From: Flaccisagitta enflata
Lineage: Eukaryota > Chaetognatha > Sagittoidea > Aphragmophora
Direction: 5' to 3'
Assembly: GCA_965153355.1 (NCBI GenBank)
Contig: OZ231127.1
Location: forward strand, 31,310,001 to 31,374,000
DNA length: 64,000 bases
The notes under the pieces are model-generated. The model made no database searches. It worked only from the letters and a program-made list of their open reading frames with translations, and had not been told where the DNA came from. A program made the translations under genes and the position numbers. Positions 1-14,110 of this stretch are shown piece by piece. Position 1 is the first letter of the stretch. Every line of letters starts with the position of its first letter.

Positions 1-61
1 TTAGAGCGGGGTTTAACTGTACAGTGATCATCTCAGGAATCCGGTCTTTCAATCGAAATGA

Positions 62-99
62 GAGGAAGAACAAGAACAAGAACAAAAACAAGAACAAGA

Positions 100-193
<94 letters not shown>

Positions 194-201
194 GACAGAG
201 A
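62..201. repeat. AAGAAC, GA and GACA microsatellites
   Basis: AACAAG hexamers, then pure GA to 172, then GACA. Confidence 0.95.
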
Positions 202-400
202 CTTGCAGGTCACAAGACAGACCATATGAAATTCGTGCATGTCCGACGCATCTTGACATGTTAAGAAGTGAAGGATGAGAAATATGGGTTGATTGACATA
301 AGAAAATTCATAAGATTAATGGATTTCTTCTCAGAGCAATTGGTGCCAGCCTTTGGCCGACTTACACAGCACGAGCATTTTCTTGTCTAATGCCTATTCT

Positions 401-567
401 TTTTAGTTGTGGACAGTAGACACGCGACTCTATAAGAGGCTTTGTCAGTCTGTCCGTCGGTCCGTCCGTTGGTCAGTGGTGATCGAGTTGGAAAGTGTGA
501 AAACGCGCATTTCCGCCCCTGCCCACCCCTCTGCAACTGGTATTGGCCGAGTATCCGGCCTTGTTGT
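401..567 (+). repeat. Fam-A copy (GTTGCGG subtype, degraded arm)
   Basis: TTTTAGTTG start, CTCTATAAGAGGCTTTGTC, GTCCGTC repeats, GTGTGAAAACGCGCATTTCC, CCCCTGCCCACCCC, and CCGGCCTTGTT end. Confidence 0.8.
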
Positions 568-607
568 GTTAAGATCTACTCCGTCTTTGGCTGTTTGTCT
601 GTCTTTT

Positions 608-741
<134 letters not shown>

Positions 742-847
742 GCTTGCTTTCTCTCCTCCAGCGGTTTTTCTTTAGTTACAGAGACACTTTCTATTAGATC
801 TCGAAACAAATAAGGAAGACTAAAGATTGAGAGTGAAAAAGAGGATG

Positions 848-1046
848 AACAAGGCCGGATACACGGCTACCGAAGTCGCGTGCAGGTGGGCAGGGGCCAT
901 ATTTGAGGTCACTAGACCATTTGGGCAGGAGCTGTGAGGTTGAAGAAATAAAATCATAAAAAAAGTAAAACATGACCAACTGACCAACCGACTGACGGAC
1001 GGACGGACAAAGCGGGTTGTAGAGTCGCGTGCACGCGACTAAAAAG
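848..1046 (-). repeat. Fam-A copy (GTCGCGTGC subtype), near complete
   Basis: Read on minus it starts TTTTTAGTCGCGTGCACGCG (the hairpin is the perfect palindrome AGTCGCGTGCACGCGACT), then CTCTACAACCCGCTTTGTCC. It ends CTGCACGCGACTTCGGTAGC and CCGGCCTTGTT. The distal GCACGCGACT repeats the hairpin arm. Confidence 0.85.
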
Positions 1047-1261
1047 GAAAAATTGGGGATATCTGGTGTCCAATTTGCTGTCTTCTCTCAACGGATTTTG
1101 TCTCGTTCCGGTTTGTAACTGACAATTTCGACGTTACTTTTTTTCGTTCCATTCCATTCGACCTTTCTAGTCATTCATGATGACGGCCTGTTGTTCCGTC
1201 GGTTGGCGTTTGGTGATATAAGTCCTCGTCTTTTGCCTAGGCTGTCATGGATTTTAAGGTT

Positions 1262-3765
1262 ATTTTTCCTGGTATATCGTCCCTGATTTTGGCCATGGTA
1301 ATTAACAGTACTTTAACGCCGTTAATTAACACTATATAGGTACCAGGAAATTAACTAAGAAAAACATTTCTTTATTTTTGAGAAAATTACTGAAAATAGG
1401 TGCTGAAGGTTGTTGTTAATTATCAGGTACTTATATGCTGTTAATTAACATGCTGTTTTTGATGTTAATTAACACCCCATTTTAGGCGTTAATTAACACA
1501 AAAAAAAATATAGATTATTAACAAATTGTTAAAAATATACCATTTTTTAGTGTTAATTAACGGTTGGAATGTGGTGTTAATTAACATGAAAAACAGCGGG
1601 TTAATTAACACAAAAAAAATATAGATTATTAACAAATTGATTTTGTACCTATACGCTGTTAATCAACATGCTGTTTTTGATGTTAATTAACACCACATTT
1701 CAACTGTTAATTAACCCAAAAAAATATAGATTATTAACAAATTGTTAAAAATATTCAATTTTTTTGTGTTAGTTAATGGGAGAAATGTGGTGTTAATTAA
1801 CATCAAAAACAGCGTGTTAATTAACACAGAAAAAATATAGATTATTAACAAATTGATTTTGTACTTACACGCTGTTAATTAACATGCTGTTTTTGATGGT
1901 AATTAACACCCAATTTCATGCATTAATTAACACAAAAAAAATATAGATTATTAACAAAATATTAAGAATATACAATTTTTTGGTGTTAATTAACAGGTGA
2001 AATGTGGAGTTAATCAACATCAAAAACAACATGTTAATTAACACAGAAAAAATATAGATTATTAACAAATTGATTTTATAGCTATACGCTGTTAATTTAC
2101 ATGTTGTTTTCGATGTTAACGCCACATTTCATGAGTTAATTACCAACAAAAAAATATAGATTATTAACAAATTGTAAAAAATATCCCTTTCTTTTGTGTT
2201 AATTAACAGTTGAAATGTGGTGTTAATTAACATAAAAAACAGCGTGTTAATTAACACAGAAAAAATATAGATTATTAACAAATTGATTTTGTAGCTATAC
2301 GCTGTTAATTTACATGTTGTTTTTGATGTTAATTAACACCATATTTCATGCGTTAATTAACACCAGAAAAATATAGATAATTAACAAATTGTAAAAAATA
2401 TACCATTTTTTGGTGTTAATTAACAGTTGAAATGTGGTGTTAATTAACATAAAAAACAGCGTGTTAATTAACACAGAAAAAATATAGATTATTAACAAAT
2501 TGATTTTTTACCTACGCTGTTAATTAATTACTGTTTTTGATATTAACTAACACATTTCACCTGTTAATTAATCAAAAATTGTATTATTAATAGTTTGTTA
2601 ATAATCTATATCTTTTTGTGTTAATTAACGCATGAAAATGGGTGTTAATTACCATCAAAACAGCATGTTAATTAACACAGAAAAATATAGATTATTAATA
2701 AATTGATTCTACAACCGTTAATTATGCTGTTTTTTATGTTAATTTCAAATTTCATCGTTAGTTAACACAAAAAGATATAGATTATTAACAAAATATTAGG
2801 AATATACAATTTTTTGGTGTTAATTAACAGGTGAAATGCAGTGTTAGTTAACATCAAAAACAGCATGTGCGTTTAAAAAATCAATTTGTTAATAATCTAT
2901 ATTTTTTGTGTTAATTACACTGTTTTTTATGTTAACACCACATTTCAACTGTTGATTAACACCAAAAAATGGTATATTTTTTACAATATGTTAATAATCT
3001 ATATTTTTCTGGTGTTAATTAACGCATGAAATATGGTGTTAATTAACATCAAAAACAACATGTAAATTAACAGCGTATAGCTACAAAATCAATTTGTTAT
3101 TAATCTATATTTTTTCTGTGTTAATTAACACACTGTTTTTTATGTTAATGAACACCACATTTCTCCCATTAACTAACACAAAAAAATTGAATATTTTTAA
3201 CAATTTGTTAATAATCTATATTTTTTTTAGTTAATTAACCGTTAAAATGTGGTGTTAATTAACATCAAAAACAGCATGTTGATTAACAGCGCATAGGTAC
3301 AAAATCAATTTGTTAATAATCTATATTTCTTTTGTGTTAATTAACCCGCTGTTTTTCATGTTAATTAACACCACATTCCAACCGTTAATTAACACTAAAA
3401 AATGGTATATTTTTAACAATTTGTTAATAATCTATATTTTTTTTGTGTTAATTAACGCCTAAAATGGGGTGTTAATTAACATCAAAAACAGCATGTTAAT
3501 CAACAGCATATAGGTACCTGATAATTAACAACAACCTTCAGCACCTATTTTCAGTAATTTTCTCAAAAATAAAAAAATGTTTTTCTTAGTTAATTTCCTG
3601 GTACCTATATAGTGTTTATTAACGACTGTTTTTTAAGTGTTAATTAACAGCAGAAAAACTACCGTTAATTAATGGTACTTTTTTGCCTTTTATTAACAAT
3701 TTTGTTAATTAGAGGCGTTAATGTGCCGTTAATTAACGCAGGGTAAATCGCTCACGATATATCTC
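1262..3765. mobile_element. 2.5-kb foldback palindrome built of TTAATTAAC motifs
   Basis: The left half (from about 1262) and right half (to about 3765) are inverted copies with a centre near 2.5 kb. Matching landmarks are TATAGGTACCAGGAAATTAA (1335-1354) against TTTCCTGGTACCTATATAG (3594-3612) and the CATTTTTTAGTGTTAATTAA block (1541-1560) against its complement near 3385-3404. Each arm is itself a tandem series of units with TTAATTAAC, CTGTTTTTGATGTT and ATATAGATTATTAACAAATTG. No transposase-like frame is seen. Outer ends share TATATCGT, but no clear TSD was found. Confidence 0.75.
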
Positions 3766-3778
3766 TATTTTTCGTTCT

Positions 3779-4036
<258 letters not shown>

Positions 4037-4275
4037 CCTGGGGAATTTGCACAGACGGTTAATCTTTTTTTTCCTCAATTTTTTACTGCTTTCACCACTG
4101 TTTTCCGGTCTTGATTAACGCAGAAGTGCAAACATCCTTGTTTTGTCGCTGCTTCTACCCAAATGTCAAAAAAATACTGCCTCTTACCTACCGGATGTGA
4201 CATTAGGAAGCCTTGATTTTTCTTTTTCCATCCTTTCGCTCCTTTTCCTCCTCGATCTTTTACAGTCCCTTACTA

Positions 4276-4455
4276 CGCGTCCGACGATTCTCCGCCCTGC
4301 TTTGTCCGTCCTGCGGTTGGTTGGTCCGTCGCGTTTTACTTTTTTTATGTTTTTGCGGCTGATGGCCTAACTGCTCCTGCCCAAAAGCTCAAGTGACCCC
4401 AAATTTGGCCCCTCTTCACCCGCACACGACTGAGGTAGCCTTGTCTTGTTTTTCC
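4276..4455 (+). repeat. Fam-A fragment, 5' hairpin degraded
   Basis: Keeps GCTTTGTCCGTC, the CTGCTCCTGCCCAAA block and CCCGCACACGACTGAGGTAGC. Confidence 0.6.
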
Positions 4456-4472
4456 TCCTCCTTGCAACGGTT

Positions 4473-4939
4473 TTTAGTCGCATGCTACGCGACTCTATAA
4501 GCCACTTTTTGGTCGGTCGGTCCGTCGGTCCATTGGTCCGTAACAAAACTGTTTAAAAGGATTTATACACAAAATAAAGACATCTTAAATTTAAATGTTT
4601 TCAAATGTTTCTAAGGCATTTATAATGGTCAGTTGGTCTGTTGGTCTGTCAGTCTGTTTGTCACAAAGTTGTTTAAAGGATGTTACAGCCAATTCAAAGA
4701 CATTTCGAATATTTTTGAATGTTTTTATGTCATTCATACACCTCTGTAAGCCACTTTTTTTCCGTCTATCCGTCTGTCCATCTGTTTGTCTGTCTGTCCA
4801 TTGATTAGTCACGAAATTGTTTTTTTAAGACTTTTCTGTGCTAGTTCATAGGACTTTTTAAATGTTTTAGTCTGTTCATCTGTCTGTCTGCCTGACTTCC
4901 AGTTACCCGACGCACGCGACTTAGGTCTAATGACCTTGT
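4473..4939 (+). repeat. Fam-A copy (subtype ending GGTCTAATGACCTTG)
   Basis: Starts TTTTTAGTCGCATGCTACGC and CTCTATAAGCCAC, then GGTCCGTCGG. The interior repeats the Kx-like TGTTTTCAAATGTTTCTAAG / GTCTGTTTGTC blocks two or three times. Ends GACGCACGCGACTTAGGTC and TAATGACCTTGTTTTTA. Confidence 0.75.
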
Positions 4940-5196
4940 TTTTAATCATCTTTGCCATGAAGTGGTTGTTTATGGATCAAACATTTCATGCCCACAATAT
5001 GGCAATAAAACACTTTTTTTATCCCAGCTAAAATTGTCACTACGGTGCCACAGAAGAGCAGACGAAAGAACAAATGTAGGCAGGTAATGTATGGGGTAAT
5101 CAATCACAAGGCTAAAGACTTCGCTGCTCATCAACAAAGCAATCAACCAACCTCAAACGTCAAATGTTCGAGCCAATCTCCAACCTTCCTCGACGT

Positions 5197-5300
5197 TTAT
5201 TGAGCTCAACCTTTTTTTTTCATATCATTCACGATGGCATTTATTGGGTTCAACGTATTTAGATTTTTAGATAACATTTATTGAGCTCCACACATTTACT
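5197..5300 (+). repeat. Three degenerate TTTATTGAGCTCAAC units
   Basis: TTTATTGAGCTCAACC, TTTATTGGGTTCAACG and TTTATTGAGCTCCACA at roughly 40-bp spacing. Confidence 0.5.
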
Positions 5301-6975
5301 GAGCAAGAATGGTCGACTAAGTGGAATTGTTTTAAGCTCTCTAATGGGTGCGTTTCCACTCAAAGCAACATGCACGTTTTTAATGACGGCGAAGAGATAC
5401 ATAGAAGCAGATAGAAGTATGGTATTCAAGTTAAGTAAAAAGTGACAATATATTTTTTTCTGATCGACAATGAATCTCTAACTCTATGTTTTTTTTTTTT
5501 TCATATCAAATATAGTTTAGCTTCATGGTAGCGAAGGAAATCATGCCTTTAATTCTTGTAAAGCTGCTTTAGTAACCATTTTAGTAATAACCAGACTCCT
5601 TTTGTTGGTCCGTGGGCCGCTACTTACAGTGATGATAATGGCTTTTGGCTAAAGATTGGGAAAAGAATGTCATGATCGGGCATTAAAACAAATAAAAAAA
5701 TGACATTGTTGCATTCGTGACGAACTGGATCGACTGCGTTGCGTTTCGATTTTTCCTCTGTTTGCAATAAAGCTCTCTTCCTTTCCATTTTCTCTCTCTC
5801 TTTTTTAATTATCAATAATAATCTTAGAATCAGACAGAAACTCGAGGAATCAGCTTCTTCAGGCCGTTTGGTGATAGGATTACTAACCTATTCTACAATA
5901 TCCATGGTGACAAATTTAAACTAACCTTCTTAGGACTTCCTTCTTCGTCTATAGGGTTCCGTTTTGACTAATTTTATGTCTCTCTTGACTTTCATAGCTT
6001 TGCAGAAAAACTCGCTTTAATGTAACATTTACCAACACGCTCGATATCATGCTGTTTATAGTGATTGCCATTTTCTTTCTAGTTAAGACGTGCCAAGCCA
6101 AGCCAAGACGTGGCAAAGCCGGTACATGAGCCCGGGGTTTCGCTTCTTGTGCCAAGTTGATAGACTGACGGCCCACTCTTTCATTTCGTCATTGGAAAGG
6201 AAAGAGAGAAAAAAAAGAGAACAAAGGATTAAGATGCAATTCACCTCCTAGTGAGAGGTTTCCCACGAGACAATCAATCACTTCATCAGCAAACGCCTTC
6301 TCTATTCTCCATTCTCTATTGTCTTTCATCAGATCGCGCAAAAACATCTACAATAATTCATGATCATCTATTTATAATGTCAGAATCTTAATCAAAACAA
6401 ACATATACCAAATAGTATTGGCTTACCTGGTTGAATTACAAAAATCAATTTAATTTGTTCAATAGCAAGATCAATTAGCACAGCCCAAAACCAAAGTGCT
6501 TCAGTCTTCTGTTTTCATTTAAAACAAAGTTTTCTTTTTCAGTTGAAATTTTTCATGACCTAGTCCAAAGGCAGTAGAGTTTATATCAAATGATCTCGAG
6601 CTATCTGCAATGCATAAGAAAAAAACGCAGTAGCATCGATGCAAAAATGTGATTGTGTTGAGAAAGTGAGGGAGTTTCTTTTTTTTCCCCACGACAAATG
6701 AAATCATAAAGTCATGGGTGTATTTGTACCTTTCCTATATCCTACATCCTACATTTCTACAACTTATCCATCGCTTTCTGTCCGAAGCAAACAAAGATAT
6801 TGTCATTGTGACACTGTGTGGTTGACTTTAGCCAAATTTCCTTTTAGATATTGGGAATACCTGTCAATGATTTCCTGTTTGTTGTTACTTGTAAGACCAC
6901 TGTTGGGCGTTTCGAAACGCTTTGAATACATCCTCTTCGTTTGTCTTTCCTTCCTCGAAGATCCTCGGGGGATTT

Positions 6976-7001
6976 TCCCTTTCTGTTGAATCAGAAAGGG
7001 A
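6976..7001. repeat. Short hairpin
   Basis: CCCTTTCTG, a 6-nt loop and CAGAAAGGG give a 9-10 bp stem. No U-tract function can be claimed in a eukaryote. Confidence 0.5.
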
Positions 7002-7437
7002 TTAATCTGCCAGCTCTTTTTTTCCCTTTAGGACAGTGGCCCTAAAAGTCTGGAGTCTTCACTACAGTCATTTCTTTATAATTTTGTGCAAAAAATACAA
7101 TTGTAATCTTTTCTTTGATCAACGTCATTTATTCTTTAGTAGGAACCACAAAATGTGCTACTGACCCTTGTTGCGAAATCAAATGTCATTACCCATTGAA
7201 TTGCAATGGCGCTTTTTACTGAGTCCAAGTTTATTGGAGGATTTCTTTCCATTTGGTGGTCCGTCCGCCAATTAGTCTATCTGTCCTTTAGTCCATCATG
7301 CATCAGTCTGTAAGATAAGGTTGCTGCAAATAACAGATATATGCTGAGAATGGCAGGGCTGGATACTTTATTGTACCTCAGGGGTAAGTTTGTTTTCTTT
7401 TTCCAGTAAATGTTTTAAGTCTTAGTTACCACTGACC

Positions 7438-7669
7438 ATTTTTAGTCGCATGCTACGCGACTCTACACACCGCTTTGTCGGTCCGTCCGTCGGTCCGTCC
7501 GTCGGTCCGTCTGTCCGTCGGTCCGTCCATCCTTCCGTCAAACTTTACTTTTTTTGGGTTTTTGCAGTCTTTGGCCTCACTGCTCCTGCCCAAATGATGA
7601 AGTGACCACTATGACGGCCCCTGCCCACCCTCACGCGACTGGGGTAGCCGTGTATCCGGCCTTGTTGAA
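7438..7669 (+). repeat. Fam-A copy (GTCGCATGC subtype)
   Basis: Starts TTTTTAGTCGCATGCTACGC, CTCTACACACCGCTTTGTCG, then five or six GTCCGTCCGTCG units, CTTTACTTTTTTTGGGTTTT, CTGCTCCTGCCCAAATGATG, and ends CACGCGACTGGGGTAGCC, GTGTATCCGGCCTTGTT. The GT microsatellite begins about 20 bp after it. Confidence 0.85.
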
Positions 7670-7684
7670 CCTTCAACGAGGATT

Positions 7685-8010
<326 letters not shown>

Positions 8011-8140
8011 TGTGAGCGTTTTTCCCCCAGTGATCTGGATGTGTCATGTGTGTTTGTAACTGCCGTTTTTGTCTCGCTCAACTTCATCCATTTTTCATTG
8101 CAATTCTTACTTCTTATTCTTTATAATCTTTTTCTTTCAG

Positions 8141-8332
8141 GACGCGTGTTTCGCGACTCTATAAGCCACTCTTTGGTTGGCTTGTCGGTTCGTCCATCCA
8201 TCTGTCTGTCCATCACATTTGTTTGTTGATTTAGCGCGTTTTTCGCATCGCTACCCCAGCCTAAGTTGGCCTCGTAAATCTTCGCCCCTGTCCACCCGCA
8301 TGTAACTAATGTTGCCGTGTATCTGGCCTTGT
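8141..8332 (+). repeat. Fam-A copy, diverged
   Basis: GACGCGTGTTTCGCGACT, CTCTATAAGCCACTCTTTGG, and the end GCCGTGTATCTGGCCTTGTT. Confidence 0.7.
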
Positions 8333-9647
<1,315 letters not shown>

Positions 9648-9947
9648 TTTTGAATAAACAACAGAAACATCAGCAACAACAGCTACCAAAAAAGACGACA
9701 AAAAACAAAACAGGGGCTCCTAAAAAGCTAGAATTTGTACATGCTTGCAGAGTTTACATCTACTCGTGCAGCGCAAAAGTTGCGTCTTTTCAGCGGAAAG
9801 AAAACGAAAATTTGCGCTCAAAAGTTGAGACACGAATGCAGTCAACAAGTTGATTTTTCTGTGAAGGCTGAAAGACCCACATGATCTATCAATCTTTCTA
9901 CGGACTTTCCAGTTTCTACCTCTCCTACTTTCTATCCTTACTTTCAG

Positions 9948-10035
9948 GCTTTCTTTCTTGCTTTCTTGCTTTCTTTTTTTTTTTCTGCTTTTCTTTCTTC
10001 AATTCTTTCATTCTTTCTTTCCTTCTTTCTTTTTT

Positions 10036-10113
<78 letters not shown>
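9948..10113. repeat. TTTC microsatellite
   Basis: Pure in the right two thirds; degenerate on the left. Confidence 0.95.
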
Positions 10114-10114
<1 letters not shown>

Positions 10115-10127
10115 CTGTTTTGTACTC

Positions 10128-11201
10128 AACACCATCTATTCAAACTACCGCCAGGTGGTTTTTAGTACTACTCTGGATTTTCCTCTTGTTTAAACTCAGG
10201 ATAGACTTTCTTCAAGAAATTTTTCTTGTGGCGCCTTTTGAAAAAAATCCAGAATTGATAGTTTTTTATCCTATTTTCACTTAGATTTTACAGGGTTAGA
10301 AAACCTTTATAGATAGCATAATTGAATTCCTGATAGAATTTCCTTTCATTTGATAAGTCGCTCTATATATTTTAAAGAAAAAATCAAAATTTTAGTCTTT
10401 AAATCACCATTACTGATTTGCAACCGTAGCTAAACAAGCCCAACAGGCCAACAGTCGCGTGCTAAGCTACAACACAATTACACAACTACATATTACACAA
10501 CTTCATTCTACATAACTTCATACTATATAACTACATACTACATAACTTCATACTACAGCTTCATACTGCGTAACGTCTGTCCCAAAAAAAGCGAGTGTCC
10601 AAAATACCCAAAAATACCCAATGATACCCAAAAATACCAAAAATTACCCAAAATCACCTAAAAATACCCATAAATACTCAAAAATACTCAAAAATACCAA
10701 ATAGTACTCAAAGATATCTGAAAGTACCCTTAAATGACTAAAATACCCTAAAGTACCCTGAAGTACCCTAAAGCACCCTGAAATACCCTAGAGTGCCTTA
10801 AAATACCATAAAAAACTATAAAAAGTCATAATTTTGAAAACGTGACCTATCAACGTACCGACCTACCGACCGACACGGCAAGGTGTAGAGTCGCGTGCAC
10901 GCAACTAAAATTTTGATTTCTGTTTGAAAATATATAGTGCGACCTCTCAAATGAAAAGAAATTTCATCAGGATTTCAAATATGCTTTCTTAAAAGGTTAT
11001 CTAACAACCCTGTAAAATCTGAGTGCAAAATAAGATAAAAGTTATCAATTTTGGATTTTTTTTCAAAAGGCGCCACAAGAAATATTTCGTTGAAGTTAGA
11101 TACTTATTCAGGAACTCTATCCTGAAGAAGCAGAAAATCATCAACAGAAAATCCAGAAAACTACTAAGAACAACCTGGTGGTAGTTTGAACGGATGGTGT
11201 T
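10128..11201. mobile_element. Foldback element with Fam-A copy in its centre
   Basis: Left arm 10130-10405 and right arm about 10900-11199 are imperfect inverted repeats; landmarks are TTCTTGTGGCGCCTTTTGAA (10227-10246) against its complement near 11068-11087 and TTCAAACTACC at both ends. Between them lies a minus-strand Fam-A copy with an AAAATACCCA-rich interior. A plus-strand Fam-A copy starts right after the right arm. No TSD was found. Confidence 0.7.
10431..10911 (-). repeat. Fam-A copy with AAAATACCCA-rich interior
   Basis: On minus it starts TTTTAGTTGCGTGCACGCGA and CTCTACACCTTGCCGTGTCG; the distal end is AGCACGCGACTGTTGGCC. The interior (10590-10830) is a degenerate 8-10 bp tandem of AAAATACCC. 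Confidence 0.65.
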
Positions 11202-11205
11202 TCCT

Positions 11206-11535
11206 TTTTAGTCGCGTGCACGCGACTCTACACCTTGCCGTGTCGGTCTGTAGGTTGGTAGGTCGGTCCGTCGGTCCATCACATTTTTAAATTTTCAACA
11301 TTTCTTGACGTTTTTTAACATTTTTAAACATTTTTTAGCATTTTTAACAATCTTTAACATTTTTTAACACTTTCTGACTTTTTTGGCTTTTTTACATTTT
11401 TTAACATTTTTTAACATTTTTTAAAAATTTTTAACATTCTTTAACATTTTTTAACATCATTTAACATTATCTAACATTTTTTAACATTTTTTAACATTTC
11501 CTGACATTTTTAACATTCTGTCTGTCATTTCCAGA
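11206..11535 (+). repeat. Fam-A copy with TTTTTAACA-rich interior, 3' end not recognised
   Basis: Starts TTTTAGTCGCGTGCACGCGA and CTCTACACCTTGCCGTGTCG, then a degenerate ACATTTTTTA tandem to about 11520. The same head as the inverted copy at 10431-10911. Confidence 0.65.
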
Positions 11536-11541
11536 TGCATT

Positions 11542-11647
<106 letters not shown>

Positions 11648-11821
11648 CCCTTCCATAAAAAGATATTGAGTAAATTCTAGCGTGAATTATTAATATGCAT
11701 TACGTGACACCGAATCTTTGGGACGCTCGAGTAGAAAAAAAAGTTACTGAAAAAGATGAAGGGGAGAAAATATACGACTGAAACGTCAATGACGCAAGCT
11801 AGGGGATGACAAGGTTGATAG

Positions 11822-11839
11822 ATGATGATGATGACGATT

Positions 11840-11923
<84 letters not shown>

Positions 11924-11940
11924 TTAATGATGATGATGAT
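11822..11940. repeat. GAT microsatellite
   Basis: Near-pure GAT, directly outside the hAT-like foldback. A degenerate GAT tract also lies outside its right end (13365-13470), so the insertion probably split a GAT/GATACT repeat. Confidence 0.95.
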
Positions 11941-11976
11941 ATTGATATTCATATTGGTACTGATACTGATACTGAT

Positions 11977-13342
11977 TAGGGTCAACGGTTTTTGCATCAA
12001 ATCAATTGAACACCCCAGCCTGCAGCTTTTTTAAACAGACTATGTCTATACTGTTGAAAACTACTCTCTATATGACTTTTCTCCGTGATTTAGAGGTGCC
12101 AAATTTGATTTTTTGATCATAACTTTATGGTGGTTGTGGTAAAAATGTCAAATTTAGGTCATTTTGGCCGCCAAATTGGGCCACTTAGCCTTAGAAATCA
12201 AACCTAAATTCCGTGAGACTATAAAACTAGAGCTCAAGATCTCACTAGTGGTGCAATCCGCATGTTTCTATCATTTTCTGTTTAGATTTGAAGGGAAAAT
12301 AGTGGCTTCAATTTCAGTGGCAATTTTGACATTTTTCACAAATTTCAATATTTCGCAGCTTTGGATGGACCAATCTGCATAAAATTGGTGATCAAATTGA
12401 AGAGTTTTTCCTGTTCTAGCTGATGGTAAAAAAAATTTTGATCGATATTCCCCCCAAAAAATTTTAGAGACTGTAGAAGCAGGTGCAAAAAAGTCGATTT
12501 TTTTTGCAAAGTGGTCAATTTTGGATGAAAAATTAGGCCACTTCCAATCCATAAAAAGACTTAAAATCCATGAGCAAAATAAAGTATTGCTCAGGAGCTA
12601 ACCAGTGGTGCAATTGGCGTGTCAATATATTTTTGCATTTAGATTTTATAGAACTTCAAAGATTAAAATACCCCAAAATTGCTATTTTACCATACCCTTA
12701 GATCTTTGAAGTTCTATAAAATCTAAATGCAAAACATATTGACGCCATTCCACTGTAGCTCATGAGCAGTACTTTTTGCTCATGGATTTTAAATTTTTTG
12801 TAAATTGGAAGTGGCCTTATTTTTCATCAAAATTGACTAAAAAAAATCGACTTTTTTGCACCTACTTCTACAGTCTCTAAAATTTTGGGGAATATCAATC
12901 ATTTTTACCATCAGCTAGAACAGAAAAACTCTTCAGTTTGATCATGCATATTGTCCATCAAGCTGCAAATATTGAAATTTTGAAAAATGTCAAAATAGCC
13001 ACTGAGTGAAGCCTTTTCCCTTCAAACCTTTCATCTTTGAAATGCTTTCAAATCTAAACAAAAAATGATAGAAACATTCGGATTGCACCACTAGTGAGAT
13101 CTTGAGCTCTAGTTTTATAATCTCATGGACTTTAGGTTTGATTTCTAAGGCTAAGTGGCCCAATTTGGCGGCCAAAATGACCTAAATTTGAGTAAGTTAT
13201 GATCAAAATATCAAATCTGGCACCTATAAATCACGGAGAAAAGTCATATAGAGAGTAGTTTTCAACAGTAAAGACATAGTCTGTTTAAAAAAGCTGCAGG
13301 CTGGGGTGTTCAATTGATTTGATGCAAAAACCATTGGCCCTA
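11977..13342. mobile_element. 1,366-bp hAT-like foldback element, TSD ATACTGAT
   Basis: It starts TAGGGTCAACGGTTTTTGC and ends with the near complement ending GGCCCTA. Arms of roughly 0.65 kb pair along most of their length around a centre near 12.68 kb. The flanks are ATACTGAT at 11969-11976 and 13343-13350. TSD length of eight and TAGGG-type termini fit hAT-derived elements. The duplicated octamer lies in a TACTGA-rich repeat, so it is weaker evidence than usual. No coding frame is supported. Confidence 0.72.
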
Positions 13343-13350
13343 ATACTGAT

Positions 13351-13470
13351 ACTGAGAATATTGACAATGAAAATGACAATGACGATGAAGATGATGTTGA
13401 TCTTGATCTTGATATTGACAATGATATTGATGGTGATGGTAATGGTGATGGTGATGGTGATGATGCGAAG
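13351..13470. repeat. Degenerate GAT/GGTGAT repeat
   Basis: ACAATGAAAATGACAATGAC, TTGATCTTGAT and GGTGATGGTGATGG units continue the GAT tract seen left of the 1,366-bp element. Confidence 0.75.
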
Positions 13471-14110
13471 ACGATGGCACCACAACGTCGCGCTCCGCTG
13501 CCTGCTTCCCTCCTTTTCATATAGCCAACAAATAATACACATTGAATTTTAAAAGTCGAGGAGGAAAATGAATGAATGATGAAAAAAAAAAAGAAAAATA
13601 CAAAAGAAGGAGGAAATCTCGGAAGGACGAAGGAATGCCCGAAGGAGCTTGAGGGGTGGGGGGTGGGGGGTTTAAACATTGTGTTCACATTGAATGGTGT
13701 TGAATTTTCATTTTTAAACCTGTTCTGATCAAACAGAATTTCACATACAGTTGAGCTTTACACAACGGACTGACTGTCAACGGACTGGCTGGACCAAATC
13801 ATGCCCTATTGATATCCTGCTTTATTGGCAATATGAAAATAACCACAAAATCTTTCCTGGGGCAATGAGTTTTTTACCTTTTGATTGGACATGCCTGCAT
13901 CGCGGATGCGCTCTGGCGGTGCTCCAGTGTATTTGAATGGAAAAGCTCCTGTCCTCGGTCTTTGGTTTTTCTAACAAGGCAGAGGATTCCTTTTTCGGCA
14001 GCGGCACCGAAGCTACTATCTTGGAAAAAAGTTTATCGCATTATTGATTAACGGGCGTTTTATGGACAAGATAGTACAATTAACATATCTGTGGCAAGCT
14101 TGATACTTCA

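Larger units (their letters stand above)
4940..7437. other. No supportable gene; AT-rich unique-looking DNA
   Basis: Only short open frames without motifs, a few T-runs, and the hairpin at 6976. A weak GTCCGTC segment near 7255 suggests another eroded Fam-A head. Confidence 0.6.

Noticed and set aside
13751-14007. Overlapping 61-codon frames next to the transposase fossil
   Set aside because: No transposase motif was recognised; they may be remnants of its N-terminal part but cannot be supported.
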